NCBI GenBank assembly: GCA_943362175.1
Contig: CALRIU020000023.1
Span: forward strand, 21,367-85,366
DNA from: UBA4416 sp943362175
GTDB taxonomy: Bacteria; Bacteroidota; Bacteroidia; B-17B0; Aurantibacillaceae
Direction: 5' to 3'
Length of the DNA: 64,000 nt
Program-made: the position numbers and the translations under genes
The notes under the pieces: generated by a model
The model's database searches: none
What the model saw: the letters and a program-made list of their open reading frames with translations, nothing else
Told to the model about the DNA's origin: nothing
Shown: positions 50,005-58,655 of the stretch, piece after piece
Position numbering within the stretch: the first letter of the stretch is position 1
Layout of the letters: every line of letters begins with the position of its first letter

Positions 50005-51867
50005 ATGTGCGGAATAGCCGGATATTTACATTTCAATAAGACTAAAAAAGCAGAACAGCCGCTTTTAAAAGGCATGACGGATTGCATATCTTATCGCGGG
50101 CCTGACGGCGATGGCTTTTATGTGCAGGATAACCTGGCACTGGGTCATAGGCGCTTGAGCATCATCGATCTGAGCTCTGGCGCTCAGCCTATGTATAGTA
50201 GCGACCGGCATAAGGTTCTTGTTTTCAACGGTGAGATTTATAATTACCTAGAACTCAAAGAAGAGCTTAGCGCGTTAGGCCACCGCTTTGAAACCACTTC
50301 GGATACGGAAGTGCTGATCAAGGCTTACGAGCAATGGGGCTATGACTGCCAGAATAAATTTAATGGGATGTGGGCTTTTGCTCTGTGGGATGAAACAAAG
50401 CAGGAGTTGTTCCTGTCGCGCGACCGGATCGGAGAAAAGCCTTTGCATTATGCGGTGTTTGAAGAAAGCTTCGTGTTTGCGTCGGAGATCAAATCCATCC
50501 TGAGCTTCGGCGTTCCGAAAGTGATCAGAGAAGAGCTGGTCGAAATTTATCTGGCGCTCACCAATATTCCGGCGCCCGATACCTTTTACAAAGACATTTA
50601 TAAATTAATGCCGGGGCATTACCTTGTGGTGAAAGAAGGTACAGTTTCTGAGAAAAGCTACTGGCAGTTTCCACAGTGTGCAGAAAAGACTATGATCACT
50701 GATAAAAAGTTGGTCTGCGAAACCTTTGAATCCCTGCTCACAGATGCCGTACGCATTCGGATGAGAAGTGACGTACCTTTTGGCGCCTTTCTGAGCGGCG
50801 GGCTCGATTCTTCGGCAATCGTTTCCATCATGGCCGGCATCTCTTCCTTTCCTGTCAATACCTTTACCATTGGGTTTGATAACAAGGATTTTGATGAGAG
50901 TGAGCTAGCCAAAGAAGTGTCTGACAAATTCGGTACAGGGCATCATCGCGGAACGGTTGTGCCCGATAGCTTTAAAGATGCCATCAACCGTGTGGCGCAT
51001 CATTATGATGAGCCTTTTGGAGATTCCTCGGCCATTCCCACAGACTTTGTGTCGCGCTATGCCTCGCAAAAAGTAAAAATGGTGCTGACAGGAGATGGAG
51101 GCGATGAAGCCCTGAGCGGCTATAACTCTTATAAAGGTGTCAAGGTTTCTTCTGCCATCAATACCTGGTTGCCCGGAGTCTTAAAGAAAGGTCTTATCGG
51201 TTCCGTGCATTTGCTGTCGCGTGTGGCGAAAGGCCCCCTTCGTTATAAACTTAATAAAGTAGCCAACGTGCTCAAAACATCAGAGCTACCTTTTCATATA
51301 AGACTCGCGGAAAAAACAGCTTTTACCAGCCTGAAAGATATTAAGCAACTTACGGCGCACATCGAAGGGGTGATCCCGGTGGAAGAGTACTTCGAAAAAC
51401 TGCTGGAGGAATGCCGGTTTAAGGATGATTTTTATAAGCTGATGTATGTGCATTACAGGCATAACCTGCCAAACGATTACTTGGTGAAGGTGGACCGCAT
51501 GACGATGGCCAATTCCATTGAGGCACGGGTTCCGTTTCTGGATTACAGGCTGGTGGAATTTATGGCAGGCGTCCACAAGGATGTGAAAATGGATGGATGG
51601 GAACTGAAAAGCGTGTTGAGAGCAAGCGTTGGCCGTCATCTTCCGCCAGCGATCTTAAAAGCTTCCAAGCGGGGCTTCGGGATCCCTTTGCGCGAATGGT
51701 TCAAGGAAAAAGAGTTCGGCAGCGTGTTGGCAGAGAATCTTGAAAACGTGAATAAGCTCCTGAATGAAGCTACGGTAAAGAAAATCATCAGGGAAAATAA
51801 CGAAGGCAAAAAAGACAACGGCAATTTTATCTGGACACTGATCCAGCTGAATAAATTCCTGGACTGA
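50005..51867 (+). CDS. asnB: Glutamine-hydrolysing asparagine synthase family protein
   Basis: 620 residues. An N-terminal class II glutaminase domain begins with the nucleophile Cys2 (MCGIAGYLHFNK), with RGPDGDGFY, HRRLSIIDLS and FNGEIYNY following. The synthetase domain has the pyrophosphate motif SGGLDSSAI and TGDGGDEALSGY. Inside polysaccharide operons such enzymes often amidate uronic acids or other carboxylates of the repeat unit rather than make asparagine, which fits the WbpP-type epimerase here. A truncated second copy lies at 55945. The next gene overlaps its stop codon by 1 nt. Confidence 0.93.
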   Translation: MCGIAGYLHFNKTKKAEQPLLKGMTDCISYRGPDGDGFYVQDNLALGHRRLSIIDLSSGAQPMYSSDRHKVLVFNGEIYNYLELKEELSALGHRFETTSDTEVLIKAYEQWGYDCQNKFNGMWAFALWDETKQELFLSRDRIGEKPLHYAVFEESFVFASEIKSILSFGVPKVIREELVEIYLALTNIPAPDTFYKDIYKLMPGHYLVVKEGTVSEKSYWQFPQCAEKTMITDKKLVCETFESLLTDAVRIRMRSDVPFGAFLSGGLDSSAIVSIMAGISSFPVNTFTIGFDNKDFDESELAKEVSDKFGTGHHRGTVVPDSFKDAINRVAHHYDEPFGDSSAIPTDFVSRYASQKVKMVLTGDGGDEALSGYNSYKGVKVSSAINTWLPGVLKKGLIGSVHLLSRVAKGPLRYKLNKVANVLKTSELPFHIRLAEKTAFTSLKDIKQLTAHIEGVIPVEEYFEKLLEECRFKDDFYKLMYVHYRHNLPNDYLVKVDRMTMANSIEARVPFLDYRLVEFMAGVHKDVKMDGWELKSVLRASVGRHLPPAILKASKRGFGIPLREWFKEKEFGSVLAENLENVNKLLNEATVKKIIRENNEGKKDNGNFIWTLIQLNKFLD

Positions 51868-53207
51868 TGCTGAAAGCGATCAACCGTAAATATCTGATCT
51901 TCGGAACATTCTTCTATGCTTTCGTGGCTTTTTTATTCCCGGTAGAGCTCAAGGCTTTGTACCTCGTTAACTATTTATCGTTGATCATGCTGGCTGTGTT
52001 CGTGGGCCAGCTGGAGAGAAGGCCGGAAGAATATTTTAACAGGAAGAAGCTCGGGATCATCGTTTTCTTTTATTCATTGTTCATGATCTTCTGCTATAAT
52101 GTGATCTCCTATTTTTACACCGGCAACCTGTATGTGTTCAGCGAAGACGATGCCATGCTTTACCACCGCGAAGCCTCCGCCATGGCCGACATGCCTTTCG
52201 TAAAAAGCATCGACTATTACCTGTCTCGGCATGAATCCGAAGACCTGGGCATCGTCATCATCCTGAGCGCGCTGTACAAAGTTGTGGCTTCCAAGGTATT
52301 GCTAAGCATCTTTTATGTCTTCATTGCCGTAGTTACCGCCAATTGCATTTATAGCATTTCTGCGCGCTTCATGTCGGCCAAGTATGCCTTTTTATGCGCC
52401 CTGGTATATTGTACGTCTTCTTATATGATCTGGTACCATTCTTCCGGCTTAAAGGAAAGCGTGCTGGTGCTGCTCATTACCCTGTTTTACAGCAGCTATT
52501 ACCGCGTCGACATTGATAAAAAAATAACTTCCGCCTGGTGGCTGGCGCTTGTGCCTTGTATGCTGTTGTTGTTCCGACCGGTGTTGGCGATGTTCTGCCT
52601 TTTTTCCATTGGCATGGGCCTCTTGTTGAAACGTAAGCTGAGCGTCCCCCAGGTGTTGCTCCTGATTGCCGGAGCCCTGGCAGGAATATATTTTATGGAA
52701 AAGATTGTGAGCTCAACGGATAAATTTTTGGTAGGTGGAACCGAGTCCATGCTCGAGATCAAAGAAATATCAGGCATGGTGAAGGGAAGCGTTTCCTTTA
52801 CCTATTTCGTGAATACGCTATCGTCCATGTTCGGTCCTTTTCCCAGCCCTCTGTCTTCCAAGGTACACCTTATGTTTTATGCTCCCGGGCTCATTTTCAA
52901 GGTATTTATTTCAGTAGCCTTCTGGCTTGGGGTCATCCATTGCATTCACATAAGAATGAGCAGGATATATCCCATGCTGTTTTTTGTGATAGCAGAAATG
53001 GCATCCTTAACGTATATCCTGGAGGCTTTGGAATTAAGAAAATCTCTGCCCCATTTTCCGCTGGTATATATTATTGCCTTTATTTTTATATATAAGTTCG
53101 ATCACAATCAGCTCCTTACCCTCAAAAACCACATGCTCTATAAAAAATCGTTTCATGTGGCGGCTATTGTCCTTTGTGGCCTGATGGTGTACTGGAATTT
53201 CAGGTAG
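51867..53207 (+). CDS. Multispanning membrane protein, candidate Wzy-type polymerase
   Basis: 446 residues with about ten hydrophobic segments and a mid-protein loop (ASAMADMPFVKSIDYYLSRH; SEDLGIVIILSAL). The overall layout resembles Wzy/EpsG-like polymerases: many helices, a large periplasmic loop after the first helices and an RPVL motif near helix 7. Sequence alone is not decisive; a GT-C type glycosyltransferase is the alternative. It is the only multispanning protein in the operon besides the flippase, which makes it the best polymerase candidate. Start overlaps asnB by 1 nt. Confidence 0.7.
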   Translation: MLKAINRKYLIFGTFFYAFVAFLFPVELKALYLVNYLSLIMLAVFVGQLERRPEEYFNRKKLGIIVFFYSLFMIFCYNVISYFYTGNLYVFSEDDAMLYHREASAMADMPFVKSIDYYLSRHESEDLGIVIILSALYKVVASKVLLSIFYVFIAVVTANCIYSISARFMSAKYAFLCALVYCTSSYMIWYHSSGLKESVLVLLITLFYSSYYRVDIDKKITSAWWLALVPCMLLLFRPVLAMFCLFSIGMGLLLKRKLSVPQVLLLIAGALAGIYFMEKIVSSTDKFLVGGTESMLEIKEISGMVKGSVSFTYFVNTLSSMFGPFPSPLSSKVHLMFYAPGLIFKVFISVAFWLGVIHCIHIRMSRIYPMLFFVIAEMASLTYILEALELRKSLPHFPLVYIIAFIFIYKFDHNQLLTLKNHMLYKKSFHVAAIVLCGLMVYWNFR

Positions 53208-53210
53208 TTT

Positions 53211-54149
53211 ATGAAAGTTCTTTTTGTTTCAAGTGGTAATATTAAAAAATTTGGGATTAGTCCAATTGTTACCAACCAGGGCGACTCTTTAAAGAAGGCA
53301 GGGGTGGACGTTATATATTACGGTATAGAAGGTAAAGGCAAGTTCAACTATTTAAAGAATATTAAAAGCTTGAGACGTTTCATTAAAGAAAGTCATGCCG
53401 ATATTATTCATGCGCATTATTCTTTATCGGCCATCGTCGCTGCAATTGCAAATACAAACAAGCCAATGGTTGTTTCTTTAATGGGTAGCGATTCGCAGGC
53501 AAAGTTTTTCTTTCGCTGGATCATAAAGATCTTTTATTCTTTTTTTTGGAAAGTAACTATTGTGAAATCTCAAAATATTAAAGATAATCTTTCAATGCGC
53601 AACGCTTTAATTCTGCCAAATGGTGTTGATTTTAACCTATTCAGGCCTCTGGATAAAACGGAATCAAAGAAGAAAGTAAATTTTCTTCCGGATAAAAAAT
53701 ATGTTGTTTTTATTGCTGATCCTGCAAGGGAAGAAAAGAACGTTAAGCTGGCAAAAGAAAGCGTTGATAGTTTAAAAACAGAAAAGGACGTTGAATTATT
53801 TGTTGTATTTGGTGAGAACGGAATTGATAATAAAGAAATTCCTGATTATTTAAATGCGGCGGACGCGCTTATATTAACTTCATTAAGCGAAGGCTCTCCT
53901 AACGTTGTAAAAGAAGCCATGGCCTGCAATTGCCCGGTTGTTTCAACGGATGTTGGTGATGTAAGATCTGTTATAGGCAATACGGCAGGGTGCTATGTGA
54001 CTTCTTATGACGCAAAAGATATTGCATCAAAACTTTTAAAAGCAATCGATCATGGCAAAACAACCGGAAGAAAAGATATTGAGCATTTAGACAGTGAGAA
54101 AATAGCCGAAAAATTAATTTATATATATTCAGGTAGTATCAAAAAATAA
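53211..54149 (+). CDS. Family 4 glycosyltransferase (AT-rich segment)
   Basis: 312 residues, short for GT4 but with both GT-B halves. Visible are the N-terminal VSSGNIKKFGISPIVTNQG, IIHAHYSLSAI, MGSDSQAK, LPNGVDFNLFRPL and the E-x7-E motif in LSEGSPNVVKEAMACNCPVV. Codons are strongly A/T-biased relative to the genes before it; this begins a roughly 2.8-kb AT-rich stretch. The next gene starts 1 bp after its stop. Confidence 0.9.
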   Translation: MKVLFVSSGNIKKFGISPIVTNQGDSLKKAGVDVIYYGIEGKGKFNYLKNIKSLRRFIKESHADIIHAHYSLSAIVAAIANTNKPMVVSLMGSDSQAKFFFRWIIKIFYSFFWKVTIVKSQNIKDNLSMRNALILPNGVDFNLFRPLDKTESKKKVNFLPDKKYVVFIADPAREEKNVKLAKESVDSLKTEKDVELFVVFGENGIDNKEIPDYLNAADALILTSLSEGSPNVVKEAMACNCPVVSTDVGDVRSVIGNTAGCYVTSYDAKDIASKLLKAIDHGKTTGRKDIEHLDSEKIAEKLIYIYSGSIKK

Positions 54150-54150
54150 T

Positions 54151-55089
54151 ATGTCAATCATCAAACAAATCATCAAAGTTTCAGGTTTTTTTGATACCGC
54201 AGGGTCTGAACTGATGAAAGCTTTATTAAGACTTAATGGCGCAAAAATTGGTAAAAATACATTTGTAAGTTTTTCATCAAGAATCGTTTCGGGAAATTTA
54301 GTTATTGGAAATGATGTTGTTATTAAAAGCCATACAAAAATAAAAGCAAAAAAAGTACGGATAGGAAACAGCTGTATTATTTCAGAACAGTGTTATATAA
54401 CAGGTAGTGCCGATTTTGAAATCGGCGACAAAACATTTATTGGGAAAAGGGTACGCATTAATGTAAGCGAAAACGTTTTGGTAGGGAAGGATGTCGGTAT
54501 AGGTGAAAATTCTGTGATCTGGACACATGGGTATTTTCCGCCGGCAGATGAGGGCTATCCTGTAACATATAAACCTGTTACGATAAAGGATGGTGCCTGG
54601 GTATCAACCAATATCATTATTTTGCCCGGTGTTGTTATTGGTAAAAATGTCATCATTGGCGCAGGTTCGGTGGTAACTAAATCTTTTGAAGACAATTCAT
54701 TAATTGCCGGTAATCCGGCAAAGTACTTGAAAAATACAAATGACATGAGAAGCGATAAAGGATTTATTGCTATCATGAAAGATATCTTTAAAAAATATCC
54801 TGAATTTAGGTTTGTTGAAGAGGGGGAGCACTATTTGATCTATCATTTAAATAAATGTAAAGTCTATTTGTTTTTTAAAGGAAATGATTTTAACAGGGCA
54901 TCAATTGATGCAAAACATTCGATAGTTATCTTTAAAGAAATTGACAATCCGGAATACTTTAAGAACAATAAATTCAATTGGTTCGATCTTTCTAAACGCG
55001 AATGCAAGAATATGCCACTTAAAGAAGCTAAGATGATCATGAGCGTTCTTAGAGATTGGGGCATCCGCTTAATCGTAAATTATAAGTAA
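54151..55089 (+). CDS. Hexapeptide-repeat acyltransferase with C-terminal extension (AT-rich segment)
   Basis: 312 residues. The first ~200 form a left-handed beta-helix (LVIGNDVVIKSHTKIKAKKV, VLVGKDVGIGENSVIWTHGY with a candidate catalytic His, VVIGKNVIIGAGSVVTKSFE, AGNPAKYLK), like WbbJ/CysE-type sugar acetyltransferases. About 110 further residues (FKKYPEFRFVEEGEHYLIYH; FDLSKRECKNMPLKEAKMIM) have no match I know and could bind the acceptor. Very AT-rich: positions 54301-54360 contain 16 G/C of 60. Tightly packed between its neighbours (1-bp gaps). Confidence 0.85.
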   Translation: MSIIKQIIKVSGFFDTAGSELMKALLRLNGAKIGKNTFVSFSSRIVSGNLVIGNDVVIKSHTKIKAKKVRIGNSCIISEQCYITGSADFEIGDKTFIGKRVRINVSENVLVGKDVGIGENSVIWTHGYFPPADEGYPVTYKPVTIKDGAWVSTNIIILPGVVIGKNVIIGAGSVVTKSFEDNSLIAGNPAKYLKNTNDMRSDKGFIAIMKDIFKKYPEFRFVEEGEHYLIYHLNKCKVYLFFKGNDFNRASIDAKHSIVIFKEIDNPEYFKNNKFNWFDLSKRECKNMPLKEAKMIMSVLRDWGIRLIVNYK

Positions 55090-55090
55090 T

Positions 55091-55942
55091 ATGTTAAAAG
55101 TAGCTTTATCGCATGATATCGACAGAACCAAAAAAACGTACCAGTACTTTACCAAGCCTTTACGTGCATTGGCGAAACTGGACTTTAAAGCACTAAAAAA
55201 CCAGTTAATTTCTTTTGGAAGTAATAAAAATTACTGGACTTTTGAAGAAATAATTAGAATAGAAGAAGAGAACAATGTCAAGTCAACTTACTTTTTTCTT
55301 AACGAAACGATTAAAATTAATTTTTTAAAATTAGGAACGTATAAGCTTGCGTTAGGTCGTTATAAAATTTCTGATCCCAAAATGGTTGAACTTATTAAAC
55401 GCTTAGATAAAGGCGGTTGGGAGATAGGTGTACACGGCTCATATAATTCTTTTAAAGATAAAGAACTGTTGAATAGAGAAAAGCTTACACTCGAAAAAAT
55501 TGTTGGGCATGAAATAATAGGGACACGTCAACATTATCTTAATTTAAATGATAATACATGGAAGATCCAAAAAGAGATTGGATTTAAATATGATTCAAGC
55601 TTGGGTTACAACGGTAGCAAAACAAAAATCGGTTTTATTGACGAGCATCTCACACCATTCTTTCCTTTTAACGACGAGTTCTCGGTTATTCCCTTGGTTC
55701 TTATGGATGCAAATTTTATGGGTATCCAGGATCGCTGGCAGGAGCTTGAAAAACTAATTGACCTTTGTATTCAGAATGGTGCTTACCTGGTAGTAAATTT
55801 TCATAATCACGTGTACAACGAAAAAGAATTTCCGGGCTACAAAACAGCGTATAAAAAAATAATAGAAATGTGTAAAGCAAAAAACGCAAAGTTTTATACA
55901 ATGAAAGAGATTTACGAAACAGAACTGCAAAAAAGAAAATAG
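55091..55942 (+). CDS. Polysaccharide-deacetylase-fold protein (AT-rich segment)
   Basis: 283 residues. NodB-like motifs are the metal-binding HD in ALSHDIDRTKKTYQYF, the second motif GGWEIGVHGSYNSF, a mid-protein RQHYLNLND and the C-terminal His block LVVNFHNHVYNEKEFPG. It probably removes an acetyl group or otherwise acts on a surface sugar. It is the last intact gene of the AT-rich stretch and is followed 2 bp later by the asnB remnant. A second protein of the same fold but different sequence is encoded at 57681. Confidence 0.82.
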   Translation: MLKVALSHDIDRTKKTYQYFTKPLRALAKLDFKALKNQLISFGSNKNYWTFEEIIRIEEENNVKSTYFFLNETIKINFLKLGTYKLALGRYKISDPKMVELIKRLDKGGWEIGVHGSYNSFKDKELLNREKLTLEKIVGHEIIGTRQHYLNLNDNTWKIQKEIGFKYDSSLGYNGSKTKIGFIDEHLTPFFPFNDEFSVIPLVLMDANFMGIQDRWQELEKLIDLCIQNGAYLVVNFHNHVYNEKEFPGYKTAYKKIIEMCKAKNAKFYTMKEIYETELQKRK

Positions 55943-55944
55943 AA

Positions 55945-56028
55945 ATGTGTGGAATGGCAGGAATATTTAATTTAAAGAATAAAAACGTCTTCCACGATAG
56001 CATCAAAGCCATTAAGGCAATGAGATGA
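55945..56028 (+). pseudogene. Truncated asparagine synthase gene (27 codons left)
   Basis: ATG at 55945 opens MCGMAGIFNLKNKN and then VFHDSIKAIKAMR before TGA at 56026-56028. Met-Cys-Gly-x-Ala-Gly-x-Phe is the invariant start of class II glutaminase domains, and the break comes just where the R-G-P-D-G motif should follow. Codons remain AT-rich up to the break, and GC content returns to normal directly after. It differs from the intact asnB at 50005 (MCGIAGYLHFNK), so it is not a local duplicate. Best read as the edge of a replaced or deleted cassette. Confidence 0.8.
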
Positions 56029-56044
56029 TAAAGGAGTAGAAACT

Positions 56045-56593
56045 ATGGCAGAACCGACGAATAAATTTATGAAACTAGCGCAGGACCAGATGGGCTCTGC
56101 GCACCTGGAAGCAGAATCGGCCGGTGGGCTTTTGAAATCTTTTTTCGGAAAGCTCATACAGGTGGTGGCCATGACCAGGCTACCTGTGGGTTCCCGCTTT
56201 CGCTGCAGCCTCGAGCGTATGCGTGGCGTGAAAGTAGGAAAGCATGTGTTTTTAGGAGGTGGCAATGTGCTCGACCGGGCACGTCCTGATCTGATCACGA
56301 TCGAGGATTATGTGTCGCTCGCGGGAGGAGTATACATCCTCACGCATTCGAATCCGACGACGCCTTTGCGCGAGATCCTGGGGCCAGCCTCCAAAAAAGT
56401 AGCGCCGGTAGTCATCAAGCGTGGTGCCTGGATTGCGGTGAACGTCGTGATCCTGCCGGGTGTGACCATCGGCGAAAATGCCATTGTGGCTACCGGCTCC
56501 GTGGTGATGAAAGATGTGCCGCCGATGACCATCGTCGGAGGCACGCCGGCCAAAGAAATTAAAAAGATCGTTCCGGTAGAAAAGCAGGACTGA
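56045..56593 (+). CDS. Hexapeptide-repeat acyltransferase (WbbJ-like)
   Basis: 182 residues. An N-terminal helical arm (KFMKLAQDQMGSAHLEAESA) precedes a left-handed beta-helix: GVKVGKHVFLGGGNVLDRA, VSLAGGVYILTHSNP with the catalytic His, VVIKRGAWIAVNVVILPGVT, IGENAIVATGSVVMKDVPPM and VGGTPAKEI. A sugar O- or N-acetyltransferase of the maltose/galactoside acetyltransferase group. AAAGGAG lies about 10 bp before the ATG. It begins the normal-GC tail of the operon; the stop codon overlaps the DUF354 gene by 1 nt. Confidence 0.9.
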   Translation: MAEPTNKFMKLAQDQMGSAHLEAESAGGLLKSFFGKLIQVVAMTRLPVGSRFRCSLERMRGVKVGKHVFLGGGNVLDRARPDLITIEDYVSLAGGVYILTHSNPTTPLREILGPASKKVAPVVIKRGAWIAVNVVILPGVTIGENAIVATGSVVMKDVPPMTIVGGTPAKEIKKIVPVEKQD

Positions 56594-57681
56594 TGCGTTA
56601 CCTTATTTTCATGGGCCATCCGGCCCACTTCCACCTGTTCCGCTTTATGATCCCTGCCCTGCAGAAGAAGGGACATGAGGTGAAAGTGCTTATCCGCAAC
56701 AAGGATATCCTGGAAGAGCTTTGTCGGAAATCAGGACTGGCCTGCACCAATGTACTTCCGGAGCAGCGTGGCAAAGGCCTTTCATCGCTGGCCCTGAGCT
56801 ATGCGCGCAAATACCGCCGCATCTCGAAAATTATCCGGGAGTTTAAGCCGACCTTGCTGCTTGGCTCCGAGCCATCGCTGGTACATCTTGGGAAATTTTA
56901 CAGGATTCCGAGCATTGTATTTAGTGAAGACGATGCGGCTATCATTCAGAATTTCGCAAAGATTACCTATCCGCTCACGGATGTGATCCTCTCTCCGGCA
57001 AGTTGTAACGCCGGAAAATGGGAATATAAGAAGATTGGCTATAATGGCTTCCATAAGCTGGCTTACCTGCATCCGAAGGTATTTGTGCCCGACAGAAATG
57101 AAATCAAAGAGTTGGGGGAGGGCGATTTTTTTATCCTGCGTTTTGCGCAGCTCAATGCCTATCACGATACCAACCGCAGCGGGATTACCAAAACCATTGC
57201 TGTCAGGCTGATCGACATTCTGAAGCCGCATGGTAAGATCTACATTACCTCGGAGCGCGAACTGGAGCCGGAATTTGAGCCCTACCGCCTGGCCATCGAT
57301 CCGCTGAAGATCCATCACGCCCTGGGCTTTGCGAAATTATACATTGGTGATAGCCAGTCGATGGCCGTAGAAGCCGCTTTATTGGGAACTCCGGGTATCC
57401 GCTTCAACGATTTTGCCGGCGAGATCGGTGTGCTCAATGAGCTGGAGCAGGTATACGGGCTCACACATAGTGTGAAAACCACGGAACCCGAAAAGTTCTT
57501 TAGCCTCACGGAAAGCCTGCTGTCGGAACAGGAGCTGAAACAGCAGTTTCAAGGGAAACGGAAAAAACTCCTGGAGGAGAAAATCAATGTCTTCGAATTT
57601 TTCATGTGGTTCATTCAGAACTACCCGGAGAGTAAGCAACGCTTGCAATCGGGTATGGATTTCCAATACCGGTTTAAATAA
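56593..57681 (+). CDS. DUF354 protein (GT-B fold, glycosyltransferase or epimerase-like)
   Basis: 362 residues. DUF354 hallmarks are the N-terminal YLIFMGHPAHFHLFRFMIPA, VLIRNKDILEELC, LLGSEPSLVHLGKFYRIPSI and the C-terminal YIGDSQSMAVEAALLGTPGI, which resembles the UDP-binding site of UDP-GlcNAc 2-epimerase/GT28 proteins. The exact reaction is not established for this family, though members are regular parts of capsule and O-antigen loci. It shares 1 nt with both neighbours (56593 and 57681), so the last three genes of the operon are translationally coupled. Confidence 0.88.
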   Translation: MRYLIFMGHPAHFHLFRFMIPALQKKGHEVKVLIRNKDILEELCRKSGLACTNVLPEQRGKGLSSLALSYARKYRRISKIIREFKPTLLLGSEPSLVHLGKFYRIPSIVFSEDDAAIIQNFAKITYPLTDVILSPASCNAGKWEYKKIGYNGFHKLAYLHPKVFVPDRNEIKELGEGDFFILRFAQLNAYHDTNRSGITKTIAVRLIDILKPHGKIYITSERELEPEFEPYRLAIDPLKIHHALGFAKLYIGDSQSMAVEAALLGTPGIRFNDFAGEIGVLNELEQVYGLTHSVKTTEPEKFFSLTESLLSEQELKQQFQGKRKKLLEEKINVFEFFMWFIQNYPESKQRLQSGMDFQYRFK

Positions 57682-58445
57682 TGGATTTCACGGTCAGTCA
57701 ATATAAGCTTCTGCTGCAAAGCCTCATCAACCAAAACTACCGGTTTCAAACTTTCCGGGATTTCCTGGAGAACCCGCTTCCCAGGGCCATTGTCCTGAGG
57801 CATGATGTGGATCTGCTTCCTGACAATTCACTTGCTTTTGCCAGGATCCAGGCAGAGCAGGGGCTCAAAGGCGTTTATTATTTCAGGGCCGTACCTGAGA
57901 GCTGGGATGTGGCGGTGATTAAGGAAATTGCCGCACTGGGTCACGAAATAGGCTATCATTACGAATGCCTCACCACCTGCAAAGGAAACATGGCAAGCGC
58001 CATCGCCGATTTCGAACAGAACCTGGCGGCGCTGCGGAAGCTGGCGCCTGTTTCTACCATTTGCATGCACGGTAGCCCCATGAGCCGCTACGATTCCAAA
58101 GACCTCTGGAAGCATGCCAACTACCGGAAGTATGGCATTACGGGAGAGCCTTATTTCGATGTGGATTTCAGCAAGGTGTTTTACCTCACGGATACCGGCC
58201 GCCGTTGGGATGGCGATAAAGTAAGTGTGAGGGATAAGGTGCAGGCTTCGGGCTACAACCTGTCTTTTCATTCTACCTCGGAAATCATCCGTTTTGCCGA
58301 TTCAGGAAAGCTGCCGGATCAGATCATGTTCACCTTTCATCCACAACGCTGGAACGACCGTAAGTTGATGTGGATGAAAGAATGGCTGATGCAGAGCCTT
58401 AAAAATCAGGTAAAATTACTTATTGTCAGAAAGCAGGCTGATTAG
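57681..58445 (+). CDS. Polysaccharide-deacetylase-like protein
   Basis: 254 residues, no signal peptide. NodB-like features are VLRHDVDLLPDNSLAF with the H-D metal pair, LGHEIGYHYECLTTC with the second His motif, CMHGSPMSRYDSKDLW and the late FTFHPQRWNDRKLMW. Proteins of this type are found at the ends of O-antigen loci and are thought to act on cytoplasmic nucleotide- or lipid-linked sugars. Last gene of the polysaccharide operon. It has no close sequence similarity to the other NodB-like gene at 55091 beyond the motifs. Confidence 0.83.
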   Translation: MDFTVSQYKLLLQSLINQNYRFQTFRDFLENPLPRAIVLRHDVDLLPDNSLAFARIQAEQGLKGVYYFRAVPESWDVAVIKEIAALGHEIGYHYECLTTCKGNMASAIADFEQNLAALRKLAPVSTICMHGSPMSRYDSKDLWKHANYRKYGITGEPYFDVDFSKVFYLTDTGRRWDGDKVSVRDKVQASGYNLSFHSTSEIIRFADSGKLPDQIMFTFHPQRWNDRKLMWMKEWLMQSLKNQVKLLIVRKQAD

Positions 58446-58539
58446 TACCTTCAAAGAGCCGGTACTCCTGTTCACTGTTGACGGAAACAGCAGGTAATAC
58501 TTTTCAACCTTCCCTGGCACAATTAACAAATTAATGTCT

Positions 58540-58547
58540 TAAATTTG
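58540..58547 (+). promoter_or_regulatory. -7 promoter element TAAATTTG before 58656
   Basis: Perfect TAnnTTTG match, 108 bp before the ATG, giving a ~100-nt leader. No clear -33 element. Confidence 0.4.
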
Positions 58548-58655
58548 GTAGAAGCGGCATACAAAATACCAGTCTGATTTCGATGAATGAAAAAATAGTT
58601 GGGTTTAAACGTTGTAAATTAGCCCAATACCTTAGTAACCTAAACACACACGACC

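Noticed and set aside
53211..56028. Transposon carrying the AT-rich cassette
   Set aside because: No transposase, terminal inverted repeats or target duplications seen; homologous exchange at a polysaccharide locus is simpler.
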